A stretch of 64,000 nucleotides of DNA from Gossypium raimondii. Lineage: Eukaryota > Streptophyta > Magnoliopsida > Malvales > Malvaceae. The stretch spans positions 4,712,001-4,776,000 of the forward strand of contig NC_068567.1 in the NCBI RefSeq assembly GCF_025698545.1, in the 5' to 3' direction. Made by a program: the position numbers and the translations under genes. The notes under the pieces were generated by a model. The model did no database searches and had not been told where the DNA came from. It saw nothing but the letters and a program-made list of their open reading frames with translations. This document shows positions 12,480-23,388 of this stretch, one piece after another; position 1 is the stretch's first letter; every line of letters starts with the position of its first letter.

Positions 12480-13037
12480 TTGATGATTTGAGTTCAAATC
12501 CCATGATTCTTAAAATGTGCATAATTTATCAAAATACAAAAAAGATATAAATACCATGAGGTGTGATATAGTGGTTTCATTTTTTCTCTTAACCACGTGA
12601 TTGAGAGTTCGATCACTACTCACGATAACGAAACACATTGAAGACAATAAATTTTTGATAATTTGTTAATTAAATTGAAATTGATTAATAAAGGAAGAAA
12701 TAAGGTGATGTGGTTGGACAGGATAATCTAAACCCAAACAAAGTTCATGCTCTGCATCTAAGCCTATATGACTAGGTTATAATTGTAATGTGGTCGCACC
12801 ACCTTGTGCTTCATCAAAAGCTTCTACTATTCCATCATTCACGAAATGGTAGATGTGATATCTTTAGCAGTTTAAAGGAGGTGAGGGAAGATGATCCATT
12901 GAAATGTGGATGTTTTTGTCAAATTATTAACATGAACAAATAAACAAATATTAATGGCGTGTACGTTGAACAAAACCAAAATAGAATAACAAGCTCAACA
13001 CACGCCGTTACATCTAACAACATTTCTTTGTTTACAT
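12480..13037. other. 3' flank of the small minus-strand gene
   Basis: AT-rich. Around 12555-12650 a GAGTTCGATCACTAC phrase suggests another SINE-like scrap. The part nearest 13037 should include the 3' untranslated region of the minus-strand gene. Confidence 0.3.
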
Positions 13038-13355
13038 CTAAACCGGCACAAACGGCGCCGGTTCGTAACAAAACGGAGCCGCTGGATGTTGCCACATCGC
13101 AAAAACACGCTTCTGACGCTCCGTTGTCTGCTTTTGCCGCTGCTGCTCTTTTCGCGGTAGCTCTTCTCTTTTCTCAGTCATCCCCAGATCAATCGAGGGA
13201 GGCGAAGGAGGGACCGGTGATAAGAGAGGGATCGCAACGTTCCAGTTCGAAACCGGACTGATCCGTATAGAAGCCGGAGAACACCGTTGAAGTCGACTAG
13301 GTTGCCGCCGATCGGAGCCGTCGACGGCGGAGCTTTTTCTCGGTGCTGTTGACAT
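13038..13355 (-). CDS. Small intronless protein, SIAMESE-related-like
   Basis: A 105-residue frame, ATG at 13355, in a GC-richer island than anything around it. The protein begins MSTAPRKSSAVDGSDRRQP, has a proline/serine stretch (NWNVAIPLLSPVPPSPPS), a charged, coiled-coil-like middle (REELPRKEQQRQKQTTERQK) and a conserved-looking C-terminus (MWQHPAAPFCYEPAPFVPV). From memory, that C-terminus occurs in a group of small plant proteins, some labelled SIAMESE-related cyclin-dependent kinase inhibitors, which restrain the cell cycle or act in stress responses. The identification is a recollection, not a search. A TATA box sits 100 bp upstream and there is no intron, which suits a small regulatory gene. 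The plus-strand frame over the same DNA (12959-13261) is judged a shadow. Confidence 0.65.
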   Translation of the reverse strand: MSTAPRKSSAVDGSDRRQPSRLQRCSPASIRISPVSNWNVAIPLLSPVPPSPPSIDLGMTEKREELPRKEQQRQKQTTERQKRVFAMWQHPAAPFCYEPAPFVPV

Positions 13356-13452
13356 GTATGAGGTGAAATCTGAGTGTTTTTGTGATTTATTTGAGAGGAA
13401 AAGGAAATTATTTTTTGAGAAAATATGGAAGTGTATTGATTGGGTTGGGGGA

Positions 13453-13460
13453 TTTATATA
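13453..13460 (-). promoter_or_regulatory. TATA box of the 13355 gene
   Basis: On the minus strand the sequence reads TATATAAATCCCC, about 100 bp upstream of the ATG at 13355. Spacing and sequence match a plant core promoter with a short leader. Confidence 0.6.
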
Positions 13461-13479
13461 GGGAGGGGAAAGCGTGTGG

Positions 13480-15088
13480 AGCGCACGTGGAAAGGGTTGG
13501 CACAGCTGTCAGCTTATTGGCTTGGCTTTTACAGCTAACAGCTGTGCATATTTACGAAATTATAGGGAACTATTTGACTTTGACCGCTTTTCGAAGAATT
13601 CTAGAAATTTAATTAAAAAATATTTATTTTTTTATGTCATTAACCTGTTAAAATTAATGCTATATGTCTTTATTTGTTTATAATGTTTATATCAATTAAA
13701 ATTTCTTTTTCTCATTTTCTTTTACAATTTAATTTTTTTCATCAAATAACTTTGAACATTATGAATTTGTAAGTTAAAATTCAAACAGTTTTTTTCTTTA
13801 GTATCTGACACTGATCGTCTGATCAGCTTGGATTTAAAGTAAATTCTTACACTTGTTGATGGGTACTAATCCAATATATTAATTGTCGAATCGTTGTTTA
13901 GAACTTGTTAGCTGGATTTTTAAAAAAAAAACTTAACTGCTCAATGACTTAAATAAATTTTTTTAAATAATTTAATGATCATTTTATAATTTTTTTTAAA
14001 ATTAAAAGTCGAAAAAATTCTCAAAAATAATTTTAAGTAAAAAAATATTTTAAGAAAACAAACAAATAAAGGCTGAGCCGAATAAAATATTGTGAAGCCA
14101 TTCCACCTCCAAAGTCGGAAAACACGCCTCAATTGACCTACTAAATATAAAAAATAAAACCGGCTTGTCGACTTCGGCTACGGGGCCGCAACTATAAGCC
14201 GTGTAAGGCCAGTGTACACGCCATTGGGTTTTGACGCTTTTTTATATAAATAATATAAAAAATTAATTAATTATGAAAATAGGTTGAGATAAATTATTTA
14301 CAAAAATAAGCTATTTTCAGCCATGTTCGTCTGTGTTGCTTGATAGATCGGTGGCATCATCTTCTCTTTTTGATAATCATAGCTCAATCATGTGTTTAAA
14401 AGAAAAATTTTGTGTCGCTACCCTGTTAAGTAATACTAATTTACATTTTTCGAAAATACTTGTAAAAATATGAGTATATTAACAGAGAAAAACAAAAAAG
14501 AAATTTAATAATGTTGTCGATGTGTCAAGCAATATCGATCAAAATTTTAAAAAATATTAATTAAAAAAATTACGGATTAAAAAAAGAAAATGGGTGATTG
14601 ATGCTTCAATTGTATCGAGACATTAATTACTTTTTTTTTCCTCTCCTTTGTAAATGAGGCAATGGTCTCTCCTTGCCTCAACACCTCCATAGGGAGTTTA
14701 AGAAAAAAAAAATTGTGTGGGCTGTTTTGTGTTAGTGTTTGGGGGGAGAAATTACTTGTGTAGAAGTTGTAGGGAGAGAGTGATAAAATTAAGGTATGTT
14801 TTTTTAATGTAGTTTGTATATTATATGTTTGTTTATTAAATAATTATTAATATTTAATATTTAATATTTAAGATTGTTTGTGAAAATTTTGTTATGTGTT
14901 GTAGTTTTTTGGGATAGATTATGATAGTTTTAAGTATATATTATTAATATTTTTCTTAATATTTAATATGTGATGTTTAAAGATTATATTTTTATTTGTA
15001 AAAAGAATAGTTTGAGTTGGATTTCTGTGGTGAAAAAAAGAATGTATGGTTTTTTTAGTAGTAAAATGGTAGAATTACGGTTGATTCA
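13480..15088. other. Intergenic, probable inverted-repeat element relic at 14270-14790
   Basis: No gene supported. The stretch 14270-14790 has phrases of the type GTCGATGTGTCAAGCAATATCGATC and GATAGATCGGTGGC, similar in style to the subterminal parts of the elements at 35750-36240 and 40953-44173, so it may be a relic of the same family. Its ends were not resolved. Positions 14800-15080 are AT-rich. Confidence 0.3.
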
Positions 15089-15089
15089 T

Positions 15090-15262
15090 GAAATGATGCG
15101 CTAAGAATGGGAAATTTGATTACGACATGTGCCGAGATCTCAGAATGAAGCTACGGATTGCTTGGCTAAAATAACCACTCGTCTTGCTAGTTTACAATCA
15201 TTTGTTGCTCCTTGAAATGTAGTGAAGGACATTTTGTTAGAGGATTGTAATAAAGCTTTTTT
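15090..15262 (+). mobile_element. LINE RNase H end, fragment
   Basis: Translation of the plus strand gives HVPRSQNEATDCLAKITTRL, the typical C-terminal end of the RNase H domain of plant LINE polyproteins. Stops occur before and after (for example after SFVAP). Only this last part of the element is left. The other LINE relic begins about 350 bp further on in the opposite orientation. Confidence 0.6.
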
Positions 15263-15599
15263 TGTAATGAAACCAGTGGTTGTAATCATATAATAAGTTG
15301 CTATTTATTTTCTACCAAAAAATATATGTTTATATTGTTATTTTTATGTTTGTAATTTCTATTAAACTAGATTAGTTAGGTTGATATTTCTATAATTTTT
15401 AATAAATATAGATTTCAACTGCAAGAATATTTTATTATGCGTATATGACCATATCGATTATTTTAAAATTTTTTGTTTAATTGGTGATTAATTATTTAAA
15501 ATGATATGTTTATTCAATTTTATTTGTGCAGATCATATCGAAATGAGTTCTCTAATCAAAGCAATCAATCACACAACAACGATGATTAATGTGCTGGTA

Positions 15600-16450
15600 A
15601 AAAAATTTATTTATTTTTTTGACAAAAAAACTCAGAGGTCAAAACTCAATTAAAAGAATCACGAATTACAATATCATGGATTTCCTTAGATAATTCATAC
15701 CAAACAAGATATTACAATTATTTAGAATAGCATATTTGCACATAAAGTCCGCAACGTTATTGCAGCTACGATTGGCCCACCATCAACAGTAGTAAACATC
15801 TCCAAAGTTTTATAGGTCTTCTTAATGCAATGGCCAATATTAGTAATATCATCTTTACGTTTCTTGAACCTATTCATGAGGCTGGCACAATCAGTTTCGA
15901 AAATGGCGTTAGCAATAATCAAAGAACGTACAAGCTTAAGGCCCTCCTCGAATGCATATAACTCCGTCCATTCCATTGTCATTTCCTCATCTTTGAAGCC
16001 ACCACCCCCACCAAGGACAAAACCATCGGAGTCATGGATAATCACTCCAAAACTTGTTTTGTTGTTGAAGACAGTAGCATCAATATTAGTCTTCATAGAC
16101 TCGCACAATGGCTTTTCCCATTTTTTAATAGCAGGAGTTAATGGAAGCACCGAATTGTTGACCAAATTATGGATCCAAAAATCATGACAATGCGTTCTAG
16201 CCCTATCCCAAATGACCCAAGCTTTATCTTCCTTCCCACAAAACACAAAATTGTTTCGGTTATTCCAACTGTTCCAAAGCATCATTATAAAGTCTTCAAC
16301 AACTTTTTTATCCAAAATACGCATAACATCTTCGAGCCAATCAATATAGTAGAGGTAATCTTTGTTGAGGGGACTACCATCTAAACCACCAAGGGTAAGG
16401 ATGGCCCTAGTAGTAGGATAATCTTTGAGAGCATGGATGAGACAATGTGG
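15600..16450 (-). mobile_element. LINE 3' end: zinc-binding and RNase H part
   Basis: Minus-strand reading from about 16450 gives HALKDYPTTRAILTLGGLD (the zinc-binding zf-RVT region that follows plant LINE reverse transcriptase), then an RNase H domain in the frame 16324-15722. Acidic residues expected of RNase H are visible: D in TNIDATVF, E in EWTELYAF and D in FETDCASL. Near 15790 the reading shifts frame: the expected ending NRSCNNVADFMCKYAI continues in the next frame. The 3' end, near 15600, carries a T-run on the plus strand (a poly-A-like tail on the minus). The reverse transcriptase is missing, as expected for a 5'-truncated LINE insertion cut off at about 16450. Confidence 0.75.
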
Positions 16451-16493
16451 GTCATTTTTTATTTAATCGGAAAAATTTAAATAATGTGGTAAT

Positions 16494-17026
16494 TGTAAGG
16501 GCCCGATTTTGTCCGGGCCCTAAACAGAAAATAAAAATAAAAATAAAAATTAACAGTCCTAAAGTCCATTTACAAAAAAAAAATCAGGCCCAAACAGCCC
16601 AAATCAATAACCTAAAGCCCGATAGCCCCCTAAAGAAAAACTGAACTTTTCAGGAGCGCCAGAAACCCTAGGGTTTCTATTAATTCAGAATAAAGCCTTT
16701 TCTATTAAAATATCTTAATACGAAGGGATCGCATTTTAAAATCTCTTCGAATTTTCAATTTTCGAAATTAAGACATCAAGTAATCAATTAGGTACCAATT
16801 TTGGGCGTAACGAGGGTGCTAATCCTTCCTCGTGCGTAACCGACTCTCGAAACCATTTCTTGAATTTCGTAGACCAAAAAATCATTATTTTAGTAAATCA
16901 AACCTTTTATTAAAGTGATCAAATTACGAGGTGATCCGATCACACCTCATAAAAAGGATTGGTGGCGACTCCCATTTTTGTTTTTAAAAAAAATGAAAAG
17001 TCGATTTTAAAAATAGGGTTTCGTTA
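16494..17026 (+). mobile_element. Internally shortened gypsy-type LTR (fossil)
   Basis: Starts TGTAAGGGCCCGATTTTG at 16494 and ends near GGGTTTCGTTA at about 17026. Positions 16730-17026 repeat the block at 283-525, including CTCGTGCGTAACCGACTC and GTGATCCGATCACACCTCA. At about 530 bp it is far shorter than the 2.4-kb LTR at 30638, so much of the middle is absent. It abuts the LINE relic on the left and the plant mobile domain relic on the right. Confidence 0.6.
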
Positions 17027-17049
17027 GTAATTTAATATAGATAGTGTGA

Positions 17050-17700
17050 TGCCACATGTTGAGGGCATGTGTCCACAATCCAAGCTACCGGCCGGACAAA
17101 CGTATTTCTCCATACTTGGATGCCGTCAAATTTGGAACAGCGGCATTGATTCGGATGTTTGAGTTGATGGTTAACTTAATATCCACCTTGGTTGAGAGAT
17201 GGCGCTCGAAGACCCACATATTTTATTTTTCATGTCGGGAGTGCACCATCACCCTGGAATATGTTGCATTGCAACTCGAGCTTCCAGTTGAGGATGATGT
17301 GCTCACGGGTTAAAGTAAAGTGTTCAAACCTGCAACGCTTTGCTATCAGTTGCTTGGACGTTCGCTCAGTGATGGTGAAGCTAGGTTTACAAGTTTGAAA
17401 TTTTCCTGGTTAAAAGAAAATTTTGAAACCTTACCAAGTAGTGCCACTGAATGGACAAGATGTGCGCTGCTCAGGCATATATACTGCAACTGATAAGGGG
17501 TACTTATGCTGGACAAAAATAATAATAAAGTCCACATGGTGTACTTGCCACTATTTTTTGATTTGCAAGCTGCCCATTCGTATAATTGTGGTTCAACAGT
17601 ATTAGCAACGTTGTATCGTGACATCTTGAACATGCTCCACATTCACAAACTCAACTGGTTTAGTGTTCATGTTCTAGTCGAGCAATAAAGTGCGATAATT
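17050..17700 (+). pseudogene. Plant mobile domain (PMD) protein remnant
   Basis: The frame at 17056-17313 gives YLDAVKFGTAALIRMFELMV followed by LVERWRSKTHIFYFSCRECT and ITLEYVALQLELPVEDDVLTG, the N-terminal half of a plant mobile domain (also annotated as 'serine/threonine-protein phosphatase 7 long form homolog'; MAIN/MAIL-type). A later part in another frame (about 17506-17688) reads LPLFFDLQAAHSYNCGSTVLATLYRDI, matching the next section of the domain. The coding region is broken, and the C-terminal half is absent. PMD genes are often carried by transposable elements, and the position directly next to an LTR fits a TE-borne copy. The related remnant at 37065 is longer. Confidence 0.7.
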
Positions 17701-19143
17701 GTATCTATGCCGTCATCATCTATAAGTTTCATCTCGGTATATTTCCATGGATTTGACGAAATTGGAAATTTGTTTCATATAATTGACTTTTATATTCTTA
17801 TTAAATCTCATTCCTATTTATTGGCGAGATTCAAATATATAACCAACAGTTGTTTGTAAAAGTACTTCCTCAATATTAATGTATACAAAGAATTAATTAT
17901 TCATCTTCAATACTAAATCTATAAAATAAATTAAAAATAAAAATAGCTTTTATTTAAAGAATATTAGGTCCTTATGAAAAAAATAATTACAAACTTGATT
18001 TATTTTAATTTAGTCACTTAATTATTAATTTTTAATTTAATCACTTAATTGTTCAAAATTAAATATTTTAGCCACTATTATTGTTAATTTAGTAAAAACA
18101 GTTCAATAACAAATTTATTGGCCTAATATTTTTTCATTATCTAGGGTTGCTTTTTTTTATTGGCCTAATGACAAATTTAGTCTTTCTATGTTTATGCATT
18201 CTATCAATTTGATCTTAAATTTATTTTTTAAAATTTCTAATTTTTTTAAAATTAGGACTATAATGATAAATCTTGTAAACATTGAGGGCTAAATTTGTTG
18301 AATTTTTATATTTAGAATCGATTGATAGAATGTGTAAATATTGTAGGGCTATATTTGTTATTAGGCCAATAAAACAAAGGCCACATTAGACTTCCGTCAA
18401 CAACTCAATGAAAAGTGAATAAAATATTTGATTTGAAAAATTGAGTTATTAAAAGCGAAAAAAATTAATAATTGAATGACCAAAATAAAACAAACCGAAC
18501 ACTAATCGACTATTCTTATGCTTTACCATAAAATTAACAATTAAAATTTTAAATATTAATAAAAAATCATGAAAAGTGTAATATATATCAATTTAAGTCT
18601 AATATTATAAGTGAATCTCTCCTAAATTATATATCAAGTAATTTGCATTTTATTTTTTATTTTCTTATTATCATTTTGTTCAACTCATAAATATAGGAGT
18701 TGATCCTAAACTTGGAATTTAGTTAACCTCCTTTTAGTCTTAAAGAGTGGGAAGAATGGCATTTCTTTATATTTACTCAAACCGATAGAATCACTCTAAG
18801 TCTTACGGTCATTTTCATTTTTTTATGCAAAATGAAAATCTTGATTAAAATAGTTTAATTATAATAATGTATATTTTATGAATCTCGGGTTGTGATTTAT
18901 TAATCGTGTGTTTATCTATCCTAAATAGTGCGGATTTGAATCATTATTATACTAAAAACATATATTTTTCTATTATTTTCATTTATTTGATACTTTTTTT
19001 TTTCTTGGACATATTTATTTGATATTTGAAAAATTAGATGTTAATATATACTTCTAATACATCTAAAAGAGGTCTATGTTCTTATATGTGTATATATTTT
19101 ACACGTATAATATAATTAATGTCGGTACATTGCTAATCACATC
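17701..19143. repeat. AT-rich DNA with nested MITE-like repeats
   Basis: Positions about 17965-18510 form an outer fold-back element (TTTAGTCACTTAATTATTAA on the left, AATAATTGAATGACCAAAAT on the right). Inside it sits a second one, 18159-18371, with inverted ends TTGGCCTAATGACAAATTTA and, on the other strand, TTGGCCTAATAACAAATATA. The rest, 18510-19143, is AT-rich without recognised content. Confidence 0.5.
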
Positions 19144-19159
19144 CACTACACCAAAACAG

Positions 19160-19645
19160 ACTTTTAGCGGCGTTTTTAGTGGCATTTGGATAAAAAAACA
19201 CCGCTAAAAATCAATCTTTAGTGGCGCTTCTAAAAAAACCCCGCTAAAGATCGAGTGTTAGTGGCGTTTTTCTAAAAACGCCGCTAAAAATGAGCATTAG
19301 CGGCGTTTTCCAAAAAGCGTCGCAAAAGCCTAAGCCCAAGGACGTCGTTTTTGTGAGTTTTTGGGACTTTAGCGGCGTTTTTTCAGAAGCGCCACTAATG
19401 CTCAGGGTTTTAGCGGCGTTTTTGAAAAAGCGCCGCTAATGCTTGGGTCTTTAGCGGCGTTTTTGAAGAATCGCCGCTAATGATTGGGTCTTTAGCGGCG
19501 TTTTTGAGGAAGCGCCTCTAATGCTTGTGTCTTTAGCGGCGTTTTTGAGGAAGCGCCGCTAATGCTTGGGTCTTTAGCGGCGGTTTTGAGGAAGCGCTGC
19601 TAATGCTCAGGGCTTTAGCGGCGTTTTTAGAAAAGCGCCGCAAAA
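19160..19645. repeat. Left subterminal repeat array of the CACTA element
   Basis: About a dozen copies of TTTAGCGGCGTTTTT alternate with the near-reverse complement GCGCCGCTAA. Between 19372 and 19645 the unit is regular, roughly 40-42 bp, so each unit can itself form a short hairpin. In CACTA elements subterminal motifs of this kind bind the transposase accessory protein. Confidence 0.85.
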
Positions 19646-20279
19646 AATATTTTATCTGTCTATTTATTATTTAATTGATTTATTTATATTAATTAAAATT
19701 CAAATTATTTTTAATTGAATATTCAAAATCTTCAAAAAAAACAATGACACGTAGAAATAAGTTGAAATAAAAAACATAGAAAAATATTTGTTAAAAATGG
19801 AAAAATTAAAATACTATTTTTTAAAGTTTTTCGGGTACATTACTGAGTGTTTTTAATTTACATAGTAAATAATTTCTTATATAATCGTAAAAGAGATAGT
19901 ATTAATTTTAAAATATTGAATTAATTAGTAACGTATATCCCATTCTACAAAGATATACGAGGATGAATTGTTTAGATTATAGGAGTAACTGATGTTATGG
20001 TAAGGATGAAATTTTATTAAGAAAAGAAAAAGAAATTCAGTGGTGCAGCAAACGTCAAGCATGGATTGTACATTTTATGCTCTTTATCTTATCGTTTGTG
20101 CATATTTTAATTCTCTCATTCTTCAAATAGTTTAAATTTGCATGAAAATACGTGAACATATTATCAGAATTGTGTGCAAAGCAGTTATAATTTCTATAGT
20201 GCTATCAAATTGTGTTGCATGAAAATAAGAAAGTTTTTTTTTTCTTTAATACAAAATTAGCTTTTGTTGTCTTTTTAAT

Positions 20280-21830
20280 ATCCAGACTTGGCGTTAGGGT
20301 TTCTACTTTCGGTTCATCGATTCTATGATACACTATTTTATATTAATCATATCTCCTCCTTCGTTTTCTCCATTACTAATTGGAAGGAATTCTATCAATT
20401 GATCGGTCATTTTGCATGTAATATTTTTTAAAATTTATTCCTTAATTACATTTTTAAAATTAAGCTTTTATAGTTTTACGTTTGATTAACGTGATTAAAA
20501 TTATGGTTCTCATCGTGAATACTTCCTTCATCGTATTTTACTTTGATTCTGATTTCATGTAAATTTGTGTTACTTTATTTGCGAGTTAATAGCTTTCCAC
20601 TATGGGGTTTAAAAGGTTTATAAATGTTTGATGGATATTTCCCTGGTATTTCTTTTACTCATTTTAATCCCATGCTATAATTGATTTATGTATGTGTATA
20701 ACATAAAGCGTGGTGATTTGGAAAAGAAATGTAACAAACATGCGGTGCAAGTATATTTTCTTACACCCTCGCACATGTTGATTCACAATTCTAAAAGTTG
20801 TTGCTATCGAGAACTCTAAAGATGTAGACGCATTGCGGAGATTGTTCTGTCGAGATTACGCCTTACCTATCTAAACGAACCGTGGTGGTAGTTCTTCCTC
20901 ATGGAATAGGAGCCCTCTGTGCAAGCAAATGAAGGTAGCTTTTTTATGATTTAGTTGTAGACTTGTTTTTTTCGCATTGTGCTTTGGCGGTTTGCAAGTT
21001 TGTGGAATAATTAGTTGTTATCTCTGTATGTTCTGTATTGTGGTTTGAATGTAATCGCCTTGCATATTGGAGCTTATGCATTGATCTATTCACTGTTTAA
21101 TGTCATGCATATATTGTTCATTGAACTTGCACAAGTAAAGCAAGTAGCACATCATCTTGCACTTCATTTTCATTAACATAATGCATAAAATTTTAGGGAG
21201 TTCGGATGTCCATCCTATAGTCACCATTGTGTATTAAAGTTTATTGTTTCAGTGTACTAATGTTAGAGCCAGAAATTTGCCCACCTGCTTCATTTTTCCA
21301 CAATAAGGTAATAATTCAAACTGTTTCCTTGTTGTGGGAAACTGAAATTGCTTGATACTGGCATCATTTAGTATATAAGTCTCCTTCTCGGCACAAAAGG
21401 TCTCACAGGGATCATTCTTTGGAAAGAGAGAATCGTTCTAGCCATACGAAGTCTCCAAAACATGCTAGTTCACGTTCTCCTTCCCCCAGGACAAAGAGGT
21501 TGAGGAGCCCACAGGCTGAAAGGGAAGTTGAGAAAGTGGAGAGGGAGTATGAGAGAAATCATAGCAGGGGTAGTGAGAAGAGTACACATAAGGAAATTGA
21601 ACATACTCATCTCAGACATGCCTTCATACCCATATCTGACATGTCTTTATACTGACACCTAACACTCATACCTAAGTCCGAGTAACATGGTTCTTTTCTT
21701 TTTCAAGTTATAATTTGTTTAACAATAGGTTCTTTGTTTTCTTAAGCTGGGATGATGAAGATGATTCTGTTGCCAAGATGAAGGCAGCTAAGGAAGCCTT
21801 GGAAGCAAAACAAAAAGTAACAAATAGCTT
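20280..21830 (+). pseudogene. Captured gene fragment resembling DAWDLE (FHA protein) 5' exons
   Basis: Exon-like blocks lie on the plus strand. A leader-like block ends at 20935 with a GTAGCT donor. A short block 21267-21306 is bounded by TTAG and GTAATA. A coding block from about 21373 reads RHKRSHRDHSLERENRSSHT, then SRSPSPRTKRLRSPQAEREV and EKSTHKEIE. A later block at about 21748-21816 reads WDDEDDSVAKMKAAKEALEAK with a GTAACA donor after it. An RS-rich start containing SPSPRTKRLR followed by DSVAKMKA-EALEAKQK is what I remember of the region before the FHA domain in plant DAWDLE (DDL/SNIP1), which assists miRNA and siRNA processing. The FHA domain itself is not present. A dispersed repeat (21617-21690) has landed in the coding block and ends its frame. 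Being inside the CACTA termini, this is a transposon-captured fragment. Confidence 0.6.
21617..21690 (-). repeat. Copy of the TGTTACTCGGACT dispersed repeat
   Basis: On the minus strand it reads CCATGTTACTCGGACTTAGG and continues with TATGAGTGTTAGGTGTCAG. Related copies are at 3441, 39955, 49966 and 50826. It interrupts the DAWDLE-like coding block of the CACTA element. Confidence 0.5.
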
Positions 21831-22362
21831 GTCTGCTTCCTGTTCTTTTTATTTATTTATCATGTTTTATAATTTTGTGACAAATTGTTCTTGATACTCA
21901 AGATATTTATGCAAAATTACCCTATGATTCTATTGTATTTATCTTGCATGGTCGCACCATGTATTTCTTAACTAGTTTGATAAATTTTATGTGTGGTGTT
22001 TAATTTTTCGTTATTGTCTGTGTAACTTGCGGCAAAAACCTACATTTGAGCTATCTTTCCATTGTTTATTTTAGTTTTGATTCTAAATTTTATTTTTACT
22101 TTAATATTTACGACAACTTGAGTTCTAACTTTTGAATTTTAATTGTGTTATTAATTTATTATTTTAAATTCTAAAACTAAATTCATTAATTTTTATATTT
22201 AGTTTTAAAGTTAAAATTTTCATAGAAAATTTAATTTACATAATATTTTTATTTATCCTTAAAAATATATTTAAAGTTCAAATTTTAAAAATAAAACATA
22301 ATATAATATTTATCATAAAAATAAATATTATTTGATTAAAATAATTTTTTTAAAGATTATGT

Positions 22363-22740
22363 TTTAGCGGCGTTTGTGGGAAAAGCGCCGCTAAAGGTTG
22401 TGGTCTTTAGCGGCGTTTGTGGGAAAAGCGCCGCTAAAGGTCATGGTCTATAGCGACGTTTGTGATAAAAGCGCCGCTAAAGGTCTTGGTCTTTAGCGGT
22501 GTTTTTGGGAAAACGCCGCTAAAGGTCTTGGTCTCTGGCGGCGTTTTTGGGAAAAGCGCCGCTAAAGGTCATGGTCTTTAGCGGCGTTTGTGGGAAAAGC
22601 GCCGCTAAAGGACTTGGTCTTTAGCGGTATTTTTTTTTCTAAAAACGCCGCTAAAGTTAGAGACGCGTTCTTTAGCGGCATTTTTTCCGGCGCTTCTCAG
22701 AGCGCTGCTAAAGGCCTAAAAAAGCGCCGCTAAAAGCTTA
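22363..22740. repeat. Right subterminal repeat array of the CACTA element
   Basis: About seven near-identical units of roughly 43 bp built from TTTAGCGGCGTTTGTGGGAA and AAGCGCCGCTAAAGG, ending at the right terminus. The sequence is close to but distinct from the left array. Confidence 0.85.
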
Positions 22741-22753
22741 TTTTGGTGTAGTG

Positions 22754-23388
22754 ATCATTAGTTCAGTGGTAAATTTGGGTTTCAAGTTGATTGACTTGAT
22801 GTTCATAATTCGATTTGTAAATCTTTTCTCCTTCTTCATTATAATGTAATTGTTCACTTGTATAAAAAATATATGCATGTAAGTTAATTAATGTAGTGTG
22901 ATTCTTATAATCACTCTCTCTATTAGTTATTTTGTTATTATAATACATGAATACATGTGTATATTTATAAATATATATATGTATATATTTATGTTTACTA
23001 AGAGATTAAGAAAGTAGTAAGAGTATTATGTTGTAAGTATAAGAAACTGGATTCAATCTTAAATAATTCTATTCCCTTCTTCGAGTGGGATCATTATAAA
23101 AATAAAACCTAATAATGGATAATTAATGAAGTTTGCAATTATTTGAAAATATAAGTGTAAAACTAATATTTCAAAAATTAAAAAGAAAAGTGTTGATAAG
23201 GAAAAAAGTTTAAAGAATTCCTTCTGTAAACAACTTCTTGATAGCTTCAAAAATTGGCAAGAATAACTAGCACAAATAAAACTATAAAACCATAGATTAA
23301 ACCTCCCCAAATGCATGATTTTGTTTCCTTAACCAAATACTTCAAAAAATTTGAGAACATTAAAAAAAAAAAAGTGAGAGAAAGAGAG
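22754..23388. other. Upstream region of the DC1 gene
   Basis: Noncoding and AT-rich; should include promoter and leader of the plus-strand gene starting at 23389. ATATAT runs lie at about 22968-22995. No clear TATA box can be chosen. An upstream in-frame ATG at 23311 exists but lacks family-like sequence after it. Confidence 0.4.

Larger units (their letters stand above)
19144..22753. mobile_element. CACTA (En/Spm) transposon, non-autonomous, complete ends
   Basis: The left end is CACTACACCAAAA at 19144 and the right end TTTTGGTGTAGTG closes at 22753, so the terminal inverted repeats match over 13 bp. Both sides are flanked by ATC (19141-19143 and 22754-22756), the 3-bp target duplication typical of CACTA elements. 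Length is 3610 bp. Both termini have GC-rich subterminal repeat arrays (see separate entries). No transposase (TNPD/TNPA-like) frame is present, so the element depends on another copy. Its interior instead holds exon-like host sequence on the plus strand (see 20280-21830). Clean ends and target duplication suggest a fairly recent insertion; age cannot be stated from one copy. Confidence 0.93.

Noticed and set aside
12959-13261. 100-codon plus-strand frame
   Set aside because: It overlaps the minus-strand small gene, which has the TATA box and the conserved-looking C-terminus; the plus-strand product is low complexity.
19160-22740. CRISPR-like regular repeat arrays
   Set aside because: Repeat spacing is regular, but these are subterminal arrays of a plant CACTA element; there are no unique spacers and no cas genes.
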